NCBI RefSeq assembly: GCF_003937945.1
Contig: NZ_RSEC01000021.1
Location: 372,001-436,000, forward strand
Source: Amycolatopsis eburnea
GTDB taxonomy: Bacteria; Actinomycetota; Actinomycetes; Mycobacteriales; Pseudonocardiaceae
Direction of reading: 5' to 3'
Length of the DNA: 64,000 nucleotides
Made by a program: the position numbers and the translations under genes
In this document: positions 7,830 to 16,400 of the stretch, piece after piece
Numbering within the stretch: position 1 is the stretch's first letter
Layout of the letters: the number at the start of each line of letters is the position of its first letter
Notes under the pieces: model-generated
Databases searched by the model: none
Told to the model about the DNA's origin: nothing
The model's input: only the letters and a program-made list of their open reading frames with translations

Positions 7830-8831
7830 GTGTCCGACCGTCCTGAGTGGACAGAACTGCCCGACCTCGCGTCCCGGCGCTTCGGCGGGACCGTGATGTG
7901 GGCGACCGACGAGCTGTTCGCCGAGAAGGAGAACCTGGTCAACCCGTGGGTCCCGGCGCACCGCGCGGAGACGTTCGGTCCCAAGGGCCAGGTCTACGAC
8001 GGCTGGGAAACCCGCCGCCACCGCGAACCGGGCGACGACCAGGCCGTGCTGCGGCTCGGCCTGGCGGGCACGGTCACCGGCGTCATCGTCGACACGGCGT
8101 TCTTCAAGGGCAACTACCCGCCGTTCGTCTCGGTCGAGGCGACGTCGGTCCCGGGCTACCCGTCGGCGGCCGAGCTGGCCACGGCCGACTGGGACGTCCT
8201 GGTCGACCGCGCCCCGGCCGCGGGGCACACGGAAAACTTCTACACGGTCAACGGTTCCCGCCGCTACACGCACGTCCGCCTGACGCAGCACCCGGACGGC
8301 GGCGTCGCCCGCCTGCGCGTCCACGGCGTGCCGATCCCGGACCCGGACCTGCTGGACCTGGACGCGCTCGACCTGGCGGCACTGGAGAACGGCGCCGTCG
8401 TCACCGGCTGCAGCAACAAGTTCTACTCATCGCCGAACAACCTGCTCTCCCCGGGCCTGGCCGCGCACCAGGCGGAGGGCTGGGAGACGGCCCGCCGCCG
8501 CGACGACGGCAACGACTGGGTGACCCTGCGCCTGGCGGGCGCGGGCCACGTCCGGTTCGCGGAGCTGGACACGAGCAACCTCAAGGGCAACGCCCCGGGC
8601 TGGGCCTCGGTCAGCGGCCGCGACACCTACGGCGAGTGGGTCGACCTGCTCCCGAAGACCCGCCTGCAGCCGGACACCCGCCACCGCTTCGCCCTGAAGG
8701 ACGGCCCGGAGGTGACGGAAGCCCGCCTGGACATCTACCCGGACGGTGGCCTGGCGCGGTTGCGGCTCTTCGGACGGCTCACGGAAGCGGGCCGGACGAA
8801 CCTCAAGGCGAGGTTCGCGAAGACGCGTTAG
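7830..8831 (+). CDS. alc: Allantoicase
   Basis: This 333-residue protein of two tandem allantoicase repeats hydrolyses allantoate to ureidoglycolate and urea. The repeats are recognisable by parallel motifs: GWETRRHREPGDD followed by DTAFFKGNYP in the first, and GWETARRRDDGND followed by DTSNLKGNAP in the second. The GTG at 7830 (protein MSDRPEWTEL) is preferred over an ATG at 7818 because GGAGG at 7820-7824 lies 5 bases before it. It follows allB closely. Its stop overlaps the stop of a tiny convergent gene. Confidence 0.95.
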   Translation: MSDRPEWTELPDLASRRFGGTVMWATDELFAEKENLVNPWVPAHRAETFGPKGQVYDGWETRRHREPGDDQAVLRLGLAGTVTGVIVDTAFFKGNYPPFVSVEATSVPGYPSAAELATADWDVLVDRAPAAGHTENFYTVNGSRRYTHVRLTQHPDGGVARLRVHGVPIPDPDLLDLDALDLAALENGAVVTGCSNKFYSSPNNLLSPGLAAHQAEGWETARRRDDGNDWVTLRLAGAGHVRFAELDTSNLKGNAPGWASVSGRDTYGEWVDLLPKTRLQPDTRHRFALKDGPEVTEARLDIYPDGGLARLRLFGRLTEAGRTNLKARFAKTR

Positions 8832-9004
8832 TCGTTCGCGCCCGGGCGGTTGAGGTAGGCCGAGGCCAGCGACAGGACGCACGCGCAGCCCGCGATCGCG
8901 CTGACCCACCACGGCAGGCCGGTCACGATGCTCCAGACGAAGCCCGCCGCCGCCAGGAGGGCGACGAGGAGGTTGCGGAACTGGAGCGGGGTCGGTTTGG
9001 CCAT
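8828..9004 (-). CDS. Small two-helix membrane protein (58 residues)
   Basis: A complete 58-codon frame runs from ATG at 9004 to TAA at 8828, beginning MAKPTPLQFRNLLVALLAAA. Two hydrophobic stretches (about residues 11-29, LLVALLAAAGFVWSIVTGL, and 32-49, WWVSAISGCACVLSLASA) predict a hairpin membrane protein with a short polar tail ending in NRPGAND. Codon third positions are GC-rich, as in real genes here. It overlaps the allantoicase stop by 3 bases, tail to tail. I do not recognise the family. It resembles the many small hypothetical membrane proteins of actinomycetes. Confidence 0.65.
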   Translation of the reverse strand: MAKPTPLQFRNLLVALLAAAGFVWSIVTGLPWWVSAIAGCACVLSLASAYLNRPGAND

Positions 9005-9027
9005 GGCGCCAGCCTCTCACGGCCTGC

Positions 9028-9777
9028 TCAGACGTCCGCGTGCTGCCCGGGTTCGAGGAGCACCAGGCGGTCGGCCAGCCCGGCCGCCTCGAACGCCTTC
9101 CGCAGCACGTCCGGGCCTTCGCTGAAGTGCCGCCAGCCGCGGAAGTGCAGCGGGACGATCTTCGCCGCGTCGAGCACCTTCGCGGCTTCGGCGGCGTTCT
9201 CGCTGGTCAGCGTCAGGGGAGCGCCGTCGAACAAGACCGTCCGGGCGGCGCCGGCGAAGAGCACCGCGATGTCGACGTCAAACCGCGCGGCGATCTCGCG
9301 CACGAGGTCGACCGACGCGTTGTCGCCGCTGACGTAGACGGTCGGGAGGCCGTCGCCGGTCAGGACGAACCCCGTCACGTCGCCGGTCAGCCGCGAAGCA
9401 CCTTCGGGGCCGTGCAGCGCGGGGACGGCGGTGACGGTCAGCGGCCCGACGCGGGTCTCTTCCCACGGCGCCAGGCCCTTCGCCGTCCCGCCGAGCCGGG
9501 CCGCGCCGGCGGGCGTGATCAGCGTCAGCGGCACCGTGGCGAGGTACGCGCGGCCGCGGTCGTCGAGGTTGTCGGGGTGCTGGTCGTGGGAGAGCAGGAC
9601 GGCGTCGACCACGCCGACCGCCTCCTCGGACAGCGCCGAGTCCTCGGTCTTGACCAGCACGCGCTCGCCGACGGGGTGGTCGCCGGGCGCGTCGAAGGTC
9701 GGGTCGGTGAGCAGCCGGACGCCGCCCAGCTCCAGCAGGGCGGTCGGGCCGCCGGAAAACGTGATCCCCAGTGTCAT
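9028..9777 (-). CDS. MBL-fold metal-dependent hydrolase
   Basis: This 249-residue protein has the UlaG/RomA-like metallo-beta-lactamase layout: TFSGGPTALLELGGVRLLTDPTF at the start, VLLSHDQHPDNLDD in place of the usual HxHxDH, AVPALHGPEG, a GDN motif (YVSGDNAS) and IVPLHFRGWRHF near the end. The first metal motif reads SHDQHPDNLD, an accepted variant in this branch. The ATG at 9777 gives a standard start. It follows the CoA-binding gene by 35 bases on the same strand. The substrate is unknown. Confidence 0.85.
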   Translation of the reverse strand: MTLGITFSGGPTALLELGGVRLLTDPTFDAPGDHPVGERVLVKTEDSALSEEAVGVVDAVLLSHDQHPDNLDDRGRAYLATVPLTLITPAGAARLGGTAKGLAPWEETRVGPLTVTAVPALHGPEGASRLTGDVTGFVLTGDGLPTVYVSGDNASVDLVREIAARFDVDIAVLFAGAARTVLFDGAPLTLTSENAAEAAKVLDAAKIVPLHFRGWRHFSEGPDVLRKAFEAAGLADRLVLLEPGQHADV

Positions 9778-9812
9778 GTCTGGGCCAACACCGGGAACGT
9801 CCGTTCTCTTCC

Positions 9813-10289
9813 CTAGGGTGCCGACTGCCGCCGCGAGCTGATCACGCCGGTGTTGAACCCGGCCAGGTGCAGCCCGCCGGCGAAGCGCGCGTGCTCGATC
9901 TTCACGCACCGGTTCATCACGACGTCCAGCCCGGCTTCGCGGGCCCGGTCGGCCACCGGCTCGTGCCACAACCCGAGTTGCAGCCACAGCGTCCGCGCGC
10001 CGGCGTCGACGACCTCCTCGGCCACCTGCGGCAGGTCGTCGTGCTTGCGGAACACGCTGATCAGGTCGAGTTCGCCGGGGACGTCCTCGAGCGAGGCGTA
10101 GACCGGCTTCCCGAACAGCGTGTCCAGCCGCGGGTTGACGAAGTTGACCTCGTAGCGCGTCGAGGACAGCAGGTAGGTCGCGACGAAGTAGCTGGGCCGC
10201 GCCGGGTTGGCGGACGCGCCGACCAGCGTCACCGACTTCGTCCGGTTCAGGATCGCGCGCCGCTCGACGGCGCCGACGTCGTACGTCAT
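9813..10289 (-). CDS. CoA-binding domain protein (YccU-like)
   Basis: This 158-residue single-domain Rossmann protein belongs to the CoA_binding_2 family. GASANPARPSY is the nucleotide-binding loop, and VNPRLDTLFGKPVYASLEDVPGELDLISVFRK and LQLGLWHEPVADRAREAG are the conserved core. It overlaps the upstream sulfhydrylase by 4 bases (ATGA), so the two are translationally coupled. YccU-type proteins have no settled function. Coupling to sulfur amino acid synthesis suggests a metabolic role around thiol or acyl-CoA metabolites. Confidence 0.88.
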   Translation of the reverse strand: MTYDVGAVERRAILNRTKSVTLVGASANPARPSYFVATYLLSSTRYEVNFVNPRLDTLFGKPVYASLEDVPGELDLISVFRKHDDLPQVAEEVVDAGARTLWLQLGLWHEPVADRAREAGLDVVMNRCVKIEHARFAGGLHLAGFNTGVISSRRQSAP

Positions 10290-11572
10290 CCCGCCACCGC
10301 CTTGCCGAGCGCCTGGTCGAGGTCCCAGAGGATGTCGTCGGTGTCCTCCAGGCCGATCGACAGCCGGATCAGGTCCGGCCCGACGCCCGCGGCCGCGAGC
10401 TGTTCCTCCGACAGCTGCGCGTGCGTCGTCGACGCCGGGTGGATGACGAGCGACCGCGCGTCCCCGACGTTCGCCAGGTGCGACAGCAGCTCCACCGACT
10501 CGACGAACTTCTCGCCCGCCGCGCGGCCGCCGTCGATGCCGAAGGAGAACACCGCGCCCGGCCCGGCGGGCAGGTACTTCTTCGCCAGCTCGTGGTGCGG
10601 GTGCGAGGGCAGCCCGGCGTAGGACACCCAGGCCACGCGCGGGTCGGCTTCGAGGTGCTCGGCGATCGCTTTCGCGTTGGCGACGTGCGCGTCCATCCGC
10701 TGCGGGAGCGTCTCGATCCCTTGCAACAGCAAGAAAGCCGAGTGCGGCGAGAGCACCGCGCCGATGTCCCGCAGCTGCTCGGCGCGCAGCCGGGTGCAGA
10801 AGGCGTACTCGCCGAAGTTCTCCCAGTAGCGGAGGCCGCCGTAGCTGTCGACGGTCTCGGTCATCCGCGGGAACTTCCCGTTGCCCCAGTCGAACTTCCC
10901 GGATTCGACGACGACCCCGCCGAGCGTCGTCCCGTGGCCACCGAGGAACTTCGTCGCCGAGTGCAGCACGATGTCGGCGCCGTGCTCGATCGGGCGGCAG
11001 AGGTACGGGGTCGCCAGCGTGGCGTCGACGACGAGCGGGATGTCGTGGGCGTGGGCCAGGTCCGCGAGCGCGGCGAGGTCGGCGATGCCGCCGCCCGGGT
11101 TGCCGATGACCTCGGTGTAGAGCAGCCGCGTCCGGTCGGTGATCGCCGCTGCGTAGTCGTCGATCCCGCCGCTGACGAACGTCGTCTCGACGCCGAAGCG
11201 CCGGAGCGTCCCGGTGAGCTGGGTGACGGTCCCGCCGTAGAGCCCGCTCGCGGACACGATGTGGTCGCCGGCCTCGGTGAGCGCGCTGAAGGTGAGGAAC
11301 TCCGCGGCCTGCCCGCTCGCGGTCGCGACCCCGCCGATGGCCCCTTCGAGGCTGGCGACGCGCTCCTCGAACGCGGCGACGGTCGGGTTCCCGATCCGGC
11401 TGTAGACGTTCCCGTACTTCTGCAGCGCGAAGAGGTTGGCGGCGTCGGCCGCGTCCTCGAACACGAAACTGGTGGTCTGGTAGATCGGCACGGCCCGCGC
11501 GCCGGTCGCCGGGTCGGGCGTGCCGCCGGCGTGCAGGGCGCGGGTGCGGAAGCCCCAGGTGCGTTCGCTCAT
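10286..11572 (-). CDS. metY: O-acetylhomoserine/O-acetylserine sulfhydrylase
   Basis: This 428-residue PLP enzyme of the Cys/Met metabolism fold-type I family makes homocysteine from O-acetylhomoserine and sulfide. It starts [36 protein letters not shown], the standard opening. YSRIGNPT, the PLP stacking region [20 protein letters not shown] and the Schiff-base lysine in [13 protein letters not shown] are all present. It leads a minus-strand operon with the CoA-binding and MBL genes. No SAM riboswitch or other leader is evident in the short divergent region before it. Confidence 0.93.
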   Translation of the reverse strand: MSERTWGFRTRALHAGGTPDPATGARAVPIYQTTSFVFEDAADAANLFALQKYGNVYSRIGNPTVAAFEERVASLEGAIGGVATASGQAAEFLTFSALTEAGDHIVSASGLYGGTVTQLTGTLRRFGVETTFVSGGIDDYAAAITDRTRLLYTEVIGNPGGGIADLAALADLAHAHDIPLVVDATLATPYLCRPIEHGADIVLHSATKFLGGHGTTLGGVVVESGKFDWGNGKFPRMTETVDSYGGLRYWENFGEYAFCTRLRAEQLRDIGAVLSPHSAFLLLQGIETLPQRMDAHVANAKAIAEHLEADPRVAWVSYAGLPSHPHHELAKKYLPAGPGAVFSFGIDGGRAAGEKFVESVELLSHLANVGDARSLVIHPASTTHAQLSEEQLAAAGVGPDLIRLSIGLEDTDDILWDLDQALGKAVAG

Positions 11573-11634
11573 CGGGGCTCACCGTAACCGCAGGTTCGGC
11601 CGTCCGGTCAAGTTTCCCAGCGCGTGAGCGAGGC

Positions 11635-11640
11635 TACCCT
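11635..11640 (+). promoter_or_regulatory. -10 element of a leaderless promoter for the VOC gene
   Basis: TACCCT lies exactly 6 bases before the GTG at 11647, the geometry of a leaderless actinobacterial transcript starting at or next to the start codon. No Shine-Dalgarno sequence is present. Confidence 0.5.
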
Positions 11641-11646
11641 TCGTGC

Positions 11647-12084
11647 GTGACGGTGCGCTGGAGCCTGACGATCGACTGCGCGGAACCCCGCGAGCTGGCC
11701 AAGTTCTGGGCGGTGGCCCTCGGCTACATCGAGCGCCCGCCCCCACCGGGCTTCGCGAGCTGGGAAGCGTGGTTCGGGCGGCAGGGCGTCCCGGAGCCGG
11801 AGTGGGACGACGGCGCGTACCTGACCGACCCGGAGGGCGTCCTGCCGGGCCTGAGCTTCCTCAAGGTCCCCGAGGGCAAGACCGCGAAGAACCGCCTCCA
11901 CCTGGACGTCCAGGCCGGCGGCGGCCGCGAGGTCCCCTGGGAGATCCGCTGGGAACGGGTCGTGGAAGCCATCGCCCGGCTCACGGCGGCGGGTGCGACG
12001 GTGCTGCGGGAGCACGCGCTGGACGGGCGGCCGGACCACTTCGTGCTGGCGGACCCGGAGGGCAACGAGTTCTGCGTGCTGTGA
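11647..12084 (+). CDS. VOC-superfamily (glyoxalase-like) protein
   Basis: This 145-residue protein of the Glyoxalase_6 type has two beta-alpha-beta-beta-beta halves: TIDCAEPRELAKFWAVALGY at the start, and NRLHLDVQ followed by FVLADPEGNEFCVL at the end. No substrate can be assigned. The GTG start fits a leaderless transcript from the TACCCT element just upstream. It is divergent from metY and precedes the sigma factor gene by 80 bases. Confidence 0.85.
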   Translation: MTVRWSLTIDCAEPRELAKFWAVALGYIERPPPPGFASWEAWFGRQGVPEPEWDDGAYLTDPEGVLPGLSFLKVPEGKTAKNRLHLDVQAGGGREVPWEIRWERVVEAIARLTAAGATVLREHALDGRPDHFVLADPEGNEFCVL

Positions 12085-12103
12085 GCGGGGTCATGCCCGT
12101 TCC

Positions 12104-12130
12104 GGTCACATCGCCCGCCGCCACGGGGTC
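12104..12130 (+). promoter_or_regulatory. ECF41-type autoregulatory promoter candidate
   Basis: GGTCACA (12104-12110), a 16-base spacer and GGTC (12127-12130) match the known ECF41 promoter signature TGTCACA-N16-CGTC at nine of eleven positions. It sits just upstream of an ECF41-like sigma gene, where autoregulation would be expected, and lies between an upstream in-frame ATG (12093) and the preferred GTG start (12165). Confidence 0.55.
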
Positions 12131-12164
12131 TACTCCTCGAGACACCCCGGGCGAGAGGAACACC

Positions 12165-13019
12165 GTGGACGCGCTGACCGAGCGGTTCGAGCGGGAGCGG
12201 CCGCGGCTGCGCGCGGCCGCCTACCGGATGCTGGGCTCGGCCGCGGAAGCCGACGACGCCGTCCAAGAGGCCTGGCTGCGGTTCCACCGCACCGATGCCG
12301 CCGAGATCGGCAACGTCCCCGCCTGGCTGACGACCGTCGTCGCGCGCGTGTGCCTCTCGGCGCTGCGGGCGCGGCGCAACCACCCCGAGGAGGCCCTCGA
12401 CGGGCAGCCCGAACCCGGTGACGAGCGCCGCGATCCCGCGCAGGAGGCCGAGCTGGCCGACGAGGTCGGGCTGGCGCTGCTGGTCGTGCTCGACACGCTG
12501 GCCCCGGCCGAACGGGTCGCGTTCGTGCTGCACGACATGTTCGCCGTGCCGTTCGACGAGATCGCCCCGATGCTCGGCAAGACGCCGGCCGCGACCCGGC
12601 AGCTCGCGAGCCGCGCCCGTCGCCGGGTCAAGGGCGGGACGGCCGCGGAGGACCTGCCGAGGCGGCGCAAGGTCGTCGAGGCGTTCCTGGCGGCGTCGCG
12701 CGGCGGGGACTTCGAGGCGCTGATCGCCCTCCTCGACCCCGACGTCGTCCTGCACGCCGACCGGTTCGCCGGGCCGAGCCCGGCGCCGATCGTGCTGCGC
12801 GGGGTCGAGAGCGTCCGCCGCGGCGCGATCCTGGCGTCCGAACGGGCCCGCGCCAGCGAGCTGGCCCTCGTCGACGGCGCGCCCGGCCTGCTCATGGTCC
12901 GCGACGGGAGGCTCGCGGTCGTCCTGGCGTTCCAGATCGACGGCGACCGGATCGCGGGCATCGAGGTCATCGCCGACCCGGACCGGCTGGCGAAGCTCGA
13001 GCTGGCCGTTATCGGCTAA
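12165..13019 (+). CDS. ECF sigma factor with SnoaL-like C-terminal extension (SigJ/ECF41 type)
   Basis: This 284-residue sigma-70 family protein carries sigma-2 (about residues 6-70, YRMLGSAAEADDAVQEAWLRF) and sigma-4 (about 105-160, APAERVAFVLHDMFAVPFDEI ... TPAATRQLASRARRRV). A SnoaL-like domain of about 110 residues follows, ending with ADPDRLAKL, which resembles the NPDKL motif of ECF41. In that group the C-terminal domain replaces an anti-sigma factor. The GTG at 12165 is preferred because GAGAGGAA precedes it and the likely promoter lies between it and the ATG at 12093. The usual ECF41 partner gene (carboxymuconolactone decarboxylase, oxidoreductase or epimerase) is not adjacent. Confidence 0.9.
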   Translation: MDALTERFERERPRLRAAAYRMLGSAAEADDAVQEAWLRFHRTDAAEIGNVPAWLTTVVARVCLSALRARRNHPEEALDGQPEPGDERRDPAQEAELADEVGLALLVVLDTLAPAERVAFVLHDMFAVPFDEIAPMLGKTPAATRQLASRARRRVKGGTAAEDLPRRRKVVEAFLAASRGGDFEALIALLDPDVVLHADRFAGPSPAPIVLRGVESVRRGAILASERARASELALVDGAPGLLMVRDGRLAVVLAFQIDGDRIAGIEVIADPDRLAKLELAVIG

Positions 13020-13638
13020 GCGCGGCGCGAAGCCGGGCGTCGCGCTCCGCGGGCGTCTGACGCGGGCAGCTCACGCACTTGGGGTTGCCGACCTCGTAGA
13101 TCAGGCAGCACGACGCCCGGCGCACGGCGGGGGTGCGCCCGACGTGCACGAACCGCGGCTTCGGCAGCCCGAGCCCGATCGCGGCCACCAGCGGCTCGGC
13201 CAGCGTGAGCGCCCGCGCGGGATCGGGCGTCCAGAGCAGCCGGTTGCCGATCGAGTCGGTCGCGATGGCGCCCAGCGCGCGCTCCCGGGCGCCGCTGACC
13301 TCGGCGATGGTGCCGATGGCGGTGCCGAGCGCCGCGTTGAGGGCCGCGCCCAGCTCGGGCAGCCCGCCGGCCAGGGGACGCGTCGAGCGGGCCCCCAGGA
13401 ACCGGCCGTCGGCGACGAGGTCGAGCTCTACGGCGTCGAGGGAGGGGTCCGCGAGCCGGCCGGCGACCAGGCCCTCCACCGCCGGCGCCACCAGCACCGA
13501 CGAGAGCGAGTACCACCAGATCGTGCCCAGCACCTCCGGCCGCGCGCACCCGTACAGCTTCGCCGCGCCGCCGATGCGGGCCCGCACCCACTCGGCGTCC
13601 GCGAGCCGGGTCGCGGACGCGGTCCAGTCGGGCTTCAC
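13009..13638 (-). CDS. FhuF-like ferric-siderophore reductase ((2Fe-2S)-binding)
   Basis: This 209-residue protein ends with ASCCLIYEVGNPKCVSCPRQ, a CC-x9-CxxC cysteine cluster that matches the [2Fe-2S] motif of FhuF-type iron reductases. The rest is the alpha-helical IucA/FhuF C-terminal fold. It probably reduces ferric siderophores in the cytoplasm. The start is GTG at 13638. It lies 4 bases downstream of the methyltransferase gene on the same strand and overlaps the sigma factor 3' end by 11 bases. No iron box is visible near it, unlike the siderophore importer at 52 kb. Confidence 0.8.
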   Translation of the reverse strand: MKPDWTASATRLADAEWVRARIGGAAKLYGCARPEVLGTIWWYSLSSVLVAPAVEGLVAGRLADPSLDAVELDLVADGRFLGARSTRPLAGGLPELGAALNAALGTAIGTIAEVSGARERALGAIATDSIGNRLLWTPDPARALTLAEPLVAAIGLGLPKPRFVHVGRTPAVRRASCCLIYEVGNPKCVSCPRQTPAERDARLRAALSR

Positions 13639-13642
13639 CCCG

Positions 13643-14497
13643 TCACCCTCCCAGACGCCGGTAGGTGGACACCGTGAACGAGACCGTCACCACCCGGGGC
13701 TCGCTCAGCGCGTCCAGCCGCGCCCGGCGGTCGCCCCGGTCCAGGTGGAACGCCGCCGGTCCCATCTCGACCACCTGGCGCACCTGCCGCGGCGACAGCT
13801 CGATCTCCTGGCGGACCTCCGTGCGGCCGGTCCGGCCGAAGTACTCGCCGAGCGTGCCGTCCAGGCGTTCGTCCTTGCGCTCGTCCACCGCCAGCACCAG
13901 ATCGCCCAGCTCGCGCAGGTGGTCCGGGGCCGGGGCCGCCACGACCAGCAGGCCGCCGGGCCGCAGGACGCGGTGGAACTCCGGCCCGTTGCGCGGCGCG
14001 AAGACGTTGAGCACGACCGACGCCACCTCGTCGCCGACCGGCCACGGCTCCCACAGGTTCCACACCGCCGCGCCCAGCCGGGCGTGCGCGCGGGCCGCCC
14101 GGCGCAACGCCACCGCCGAGACGTCCAGCGCGAGGCCGGCCGCCCCGGACGCGTCCAGCACCCGCGCCAAGTAGTAACCCGTGCCCGCGCCCGCGTCGAT
14201 GACGAGGTCGCCGGCCTCGGCGCACGCCCGCGCCAGCTCGTCGGCGAGGCCCCGGTAAGCACCCGACGCGAGGAAGTCGGCGCGCGCCGCGACCATGTCC
14301 GCGGTGTCCGCCGTGCCGGACGGGATTCGCGCGTGCAACAAGTTCACGTAACCCTGTCGCGCTAGATCGAACGAGTGGCGGTTCCCGCAACGCAGCGTGC
14401 GATCGGCTAGCCCGACCGGGTCACCGCACACCGAACACCGCAATGCCGCCACCACCTGAGGTGGCAGTGGGTCATTCCCGTGGCCGCTCGCGCTCAT
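13643..14497 (-). CDS. RlmA-like 23S rRNA guanine-N1 methyltransferase
   Basis: This 284-residue protein has an N-terminal zinc ribbon (ALRCSVCGDPVGLADRTLRCGNRHSFD) of the RlmA(I)/RlmA(II)/TlrB family. A class I SAM-dependent fold follows (DLVIDAGAGTGYYLARVL) with a late LRPGGLLVVAAP. Family members methylate G745 or G748 in helix 35 of 23S rRNA, and the TlrB branch gives macrolide resistance. Which base this protein modifies cannot be read here. The ATG at 14497 places the zinc ribbon close to the N-terminus, as in homologues. Confidence 0.85.
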   Translation of the reverse strand: MSASGHGNDPLPPQVVAALRCSVCGDPVGLADRTLRCGNRHSFDLARQGYVNLLHARIPSGTADTADMVAARADFLASGAYRGLADELARACAEAGDLVIDAGAGTGYYLARVLDASGAAGLALDVSAVALRRAARAHARLGAAVWNLWEPWPVGDEVASVVLNVFAPRNGPEFHRVLRPGGLLVVAAPAPDHLRELGDLVLAVDERKDERLDGTLGEYFGRTGRTEVRQEIELSPRQVRQVVEMGPAAFHLDRGDRRARLDALSEPRVVTVSFTVSTYRRLGG

Positions 14498-14550
14498 GGG
14501 GCTATTCGACCACGGCGTAAAGCAACCGGACACTTCAGCACAGGTCTCCG

Positions 14551-14620
14551 GAAACCTCCCCGTAACAACCCGGCGCGGACAGTTCACGCGGGTGAAACCT
14601 CACGCGCCGCCCCGTGAAAC
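14551..14620 (+). promoter_or_regulatory. GlnR-like boxes upstream of amt-glnK-glnD
   Basis: GAAAC-ctcccc-GTAAC (14551-14566) and TTCAC-gcgggt-GAAAC (14583-14598) each show two 5-base half-sites with the 6-base spacing known for GlnR. A further GAAAC at 14616-14620 is exactly 22 bases after the previous one. GlnR controls amtB-glnK-glnD in actinomycetes, so this is the expected nitrogen-control region. Confidence 0.65.
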
Positions 14621-14670
14621 ACCGCGCGCCAAAACTGCCAACGCACGAACCCAGGGCACGGGAGGACGAT

Positions 14671-16391
<1,721 letters not shown>

Positions 16392-16400
16392 GCGTCCGGG

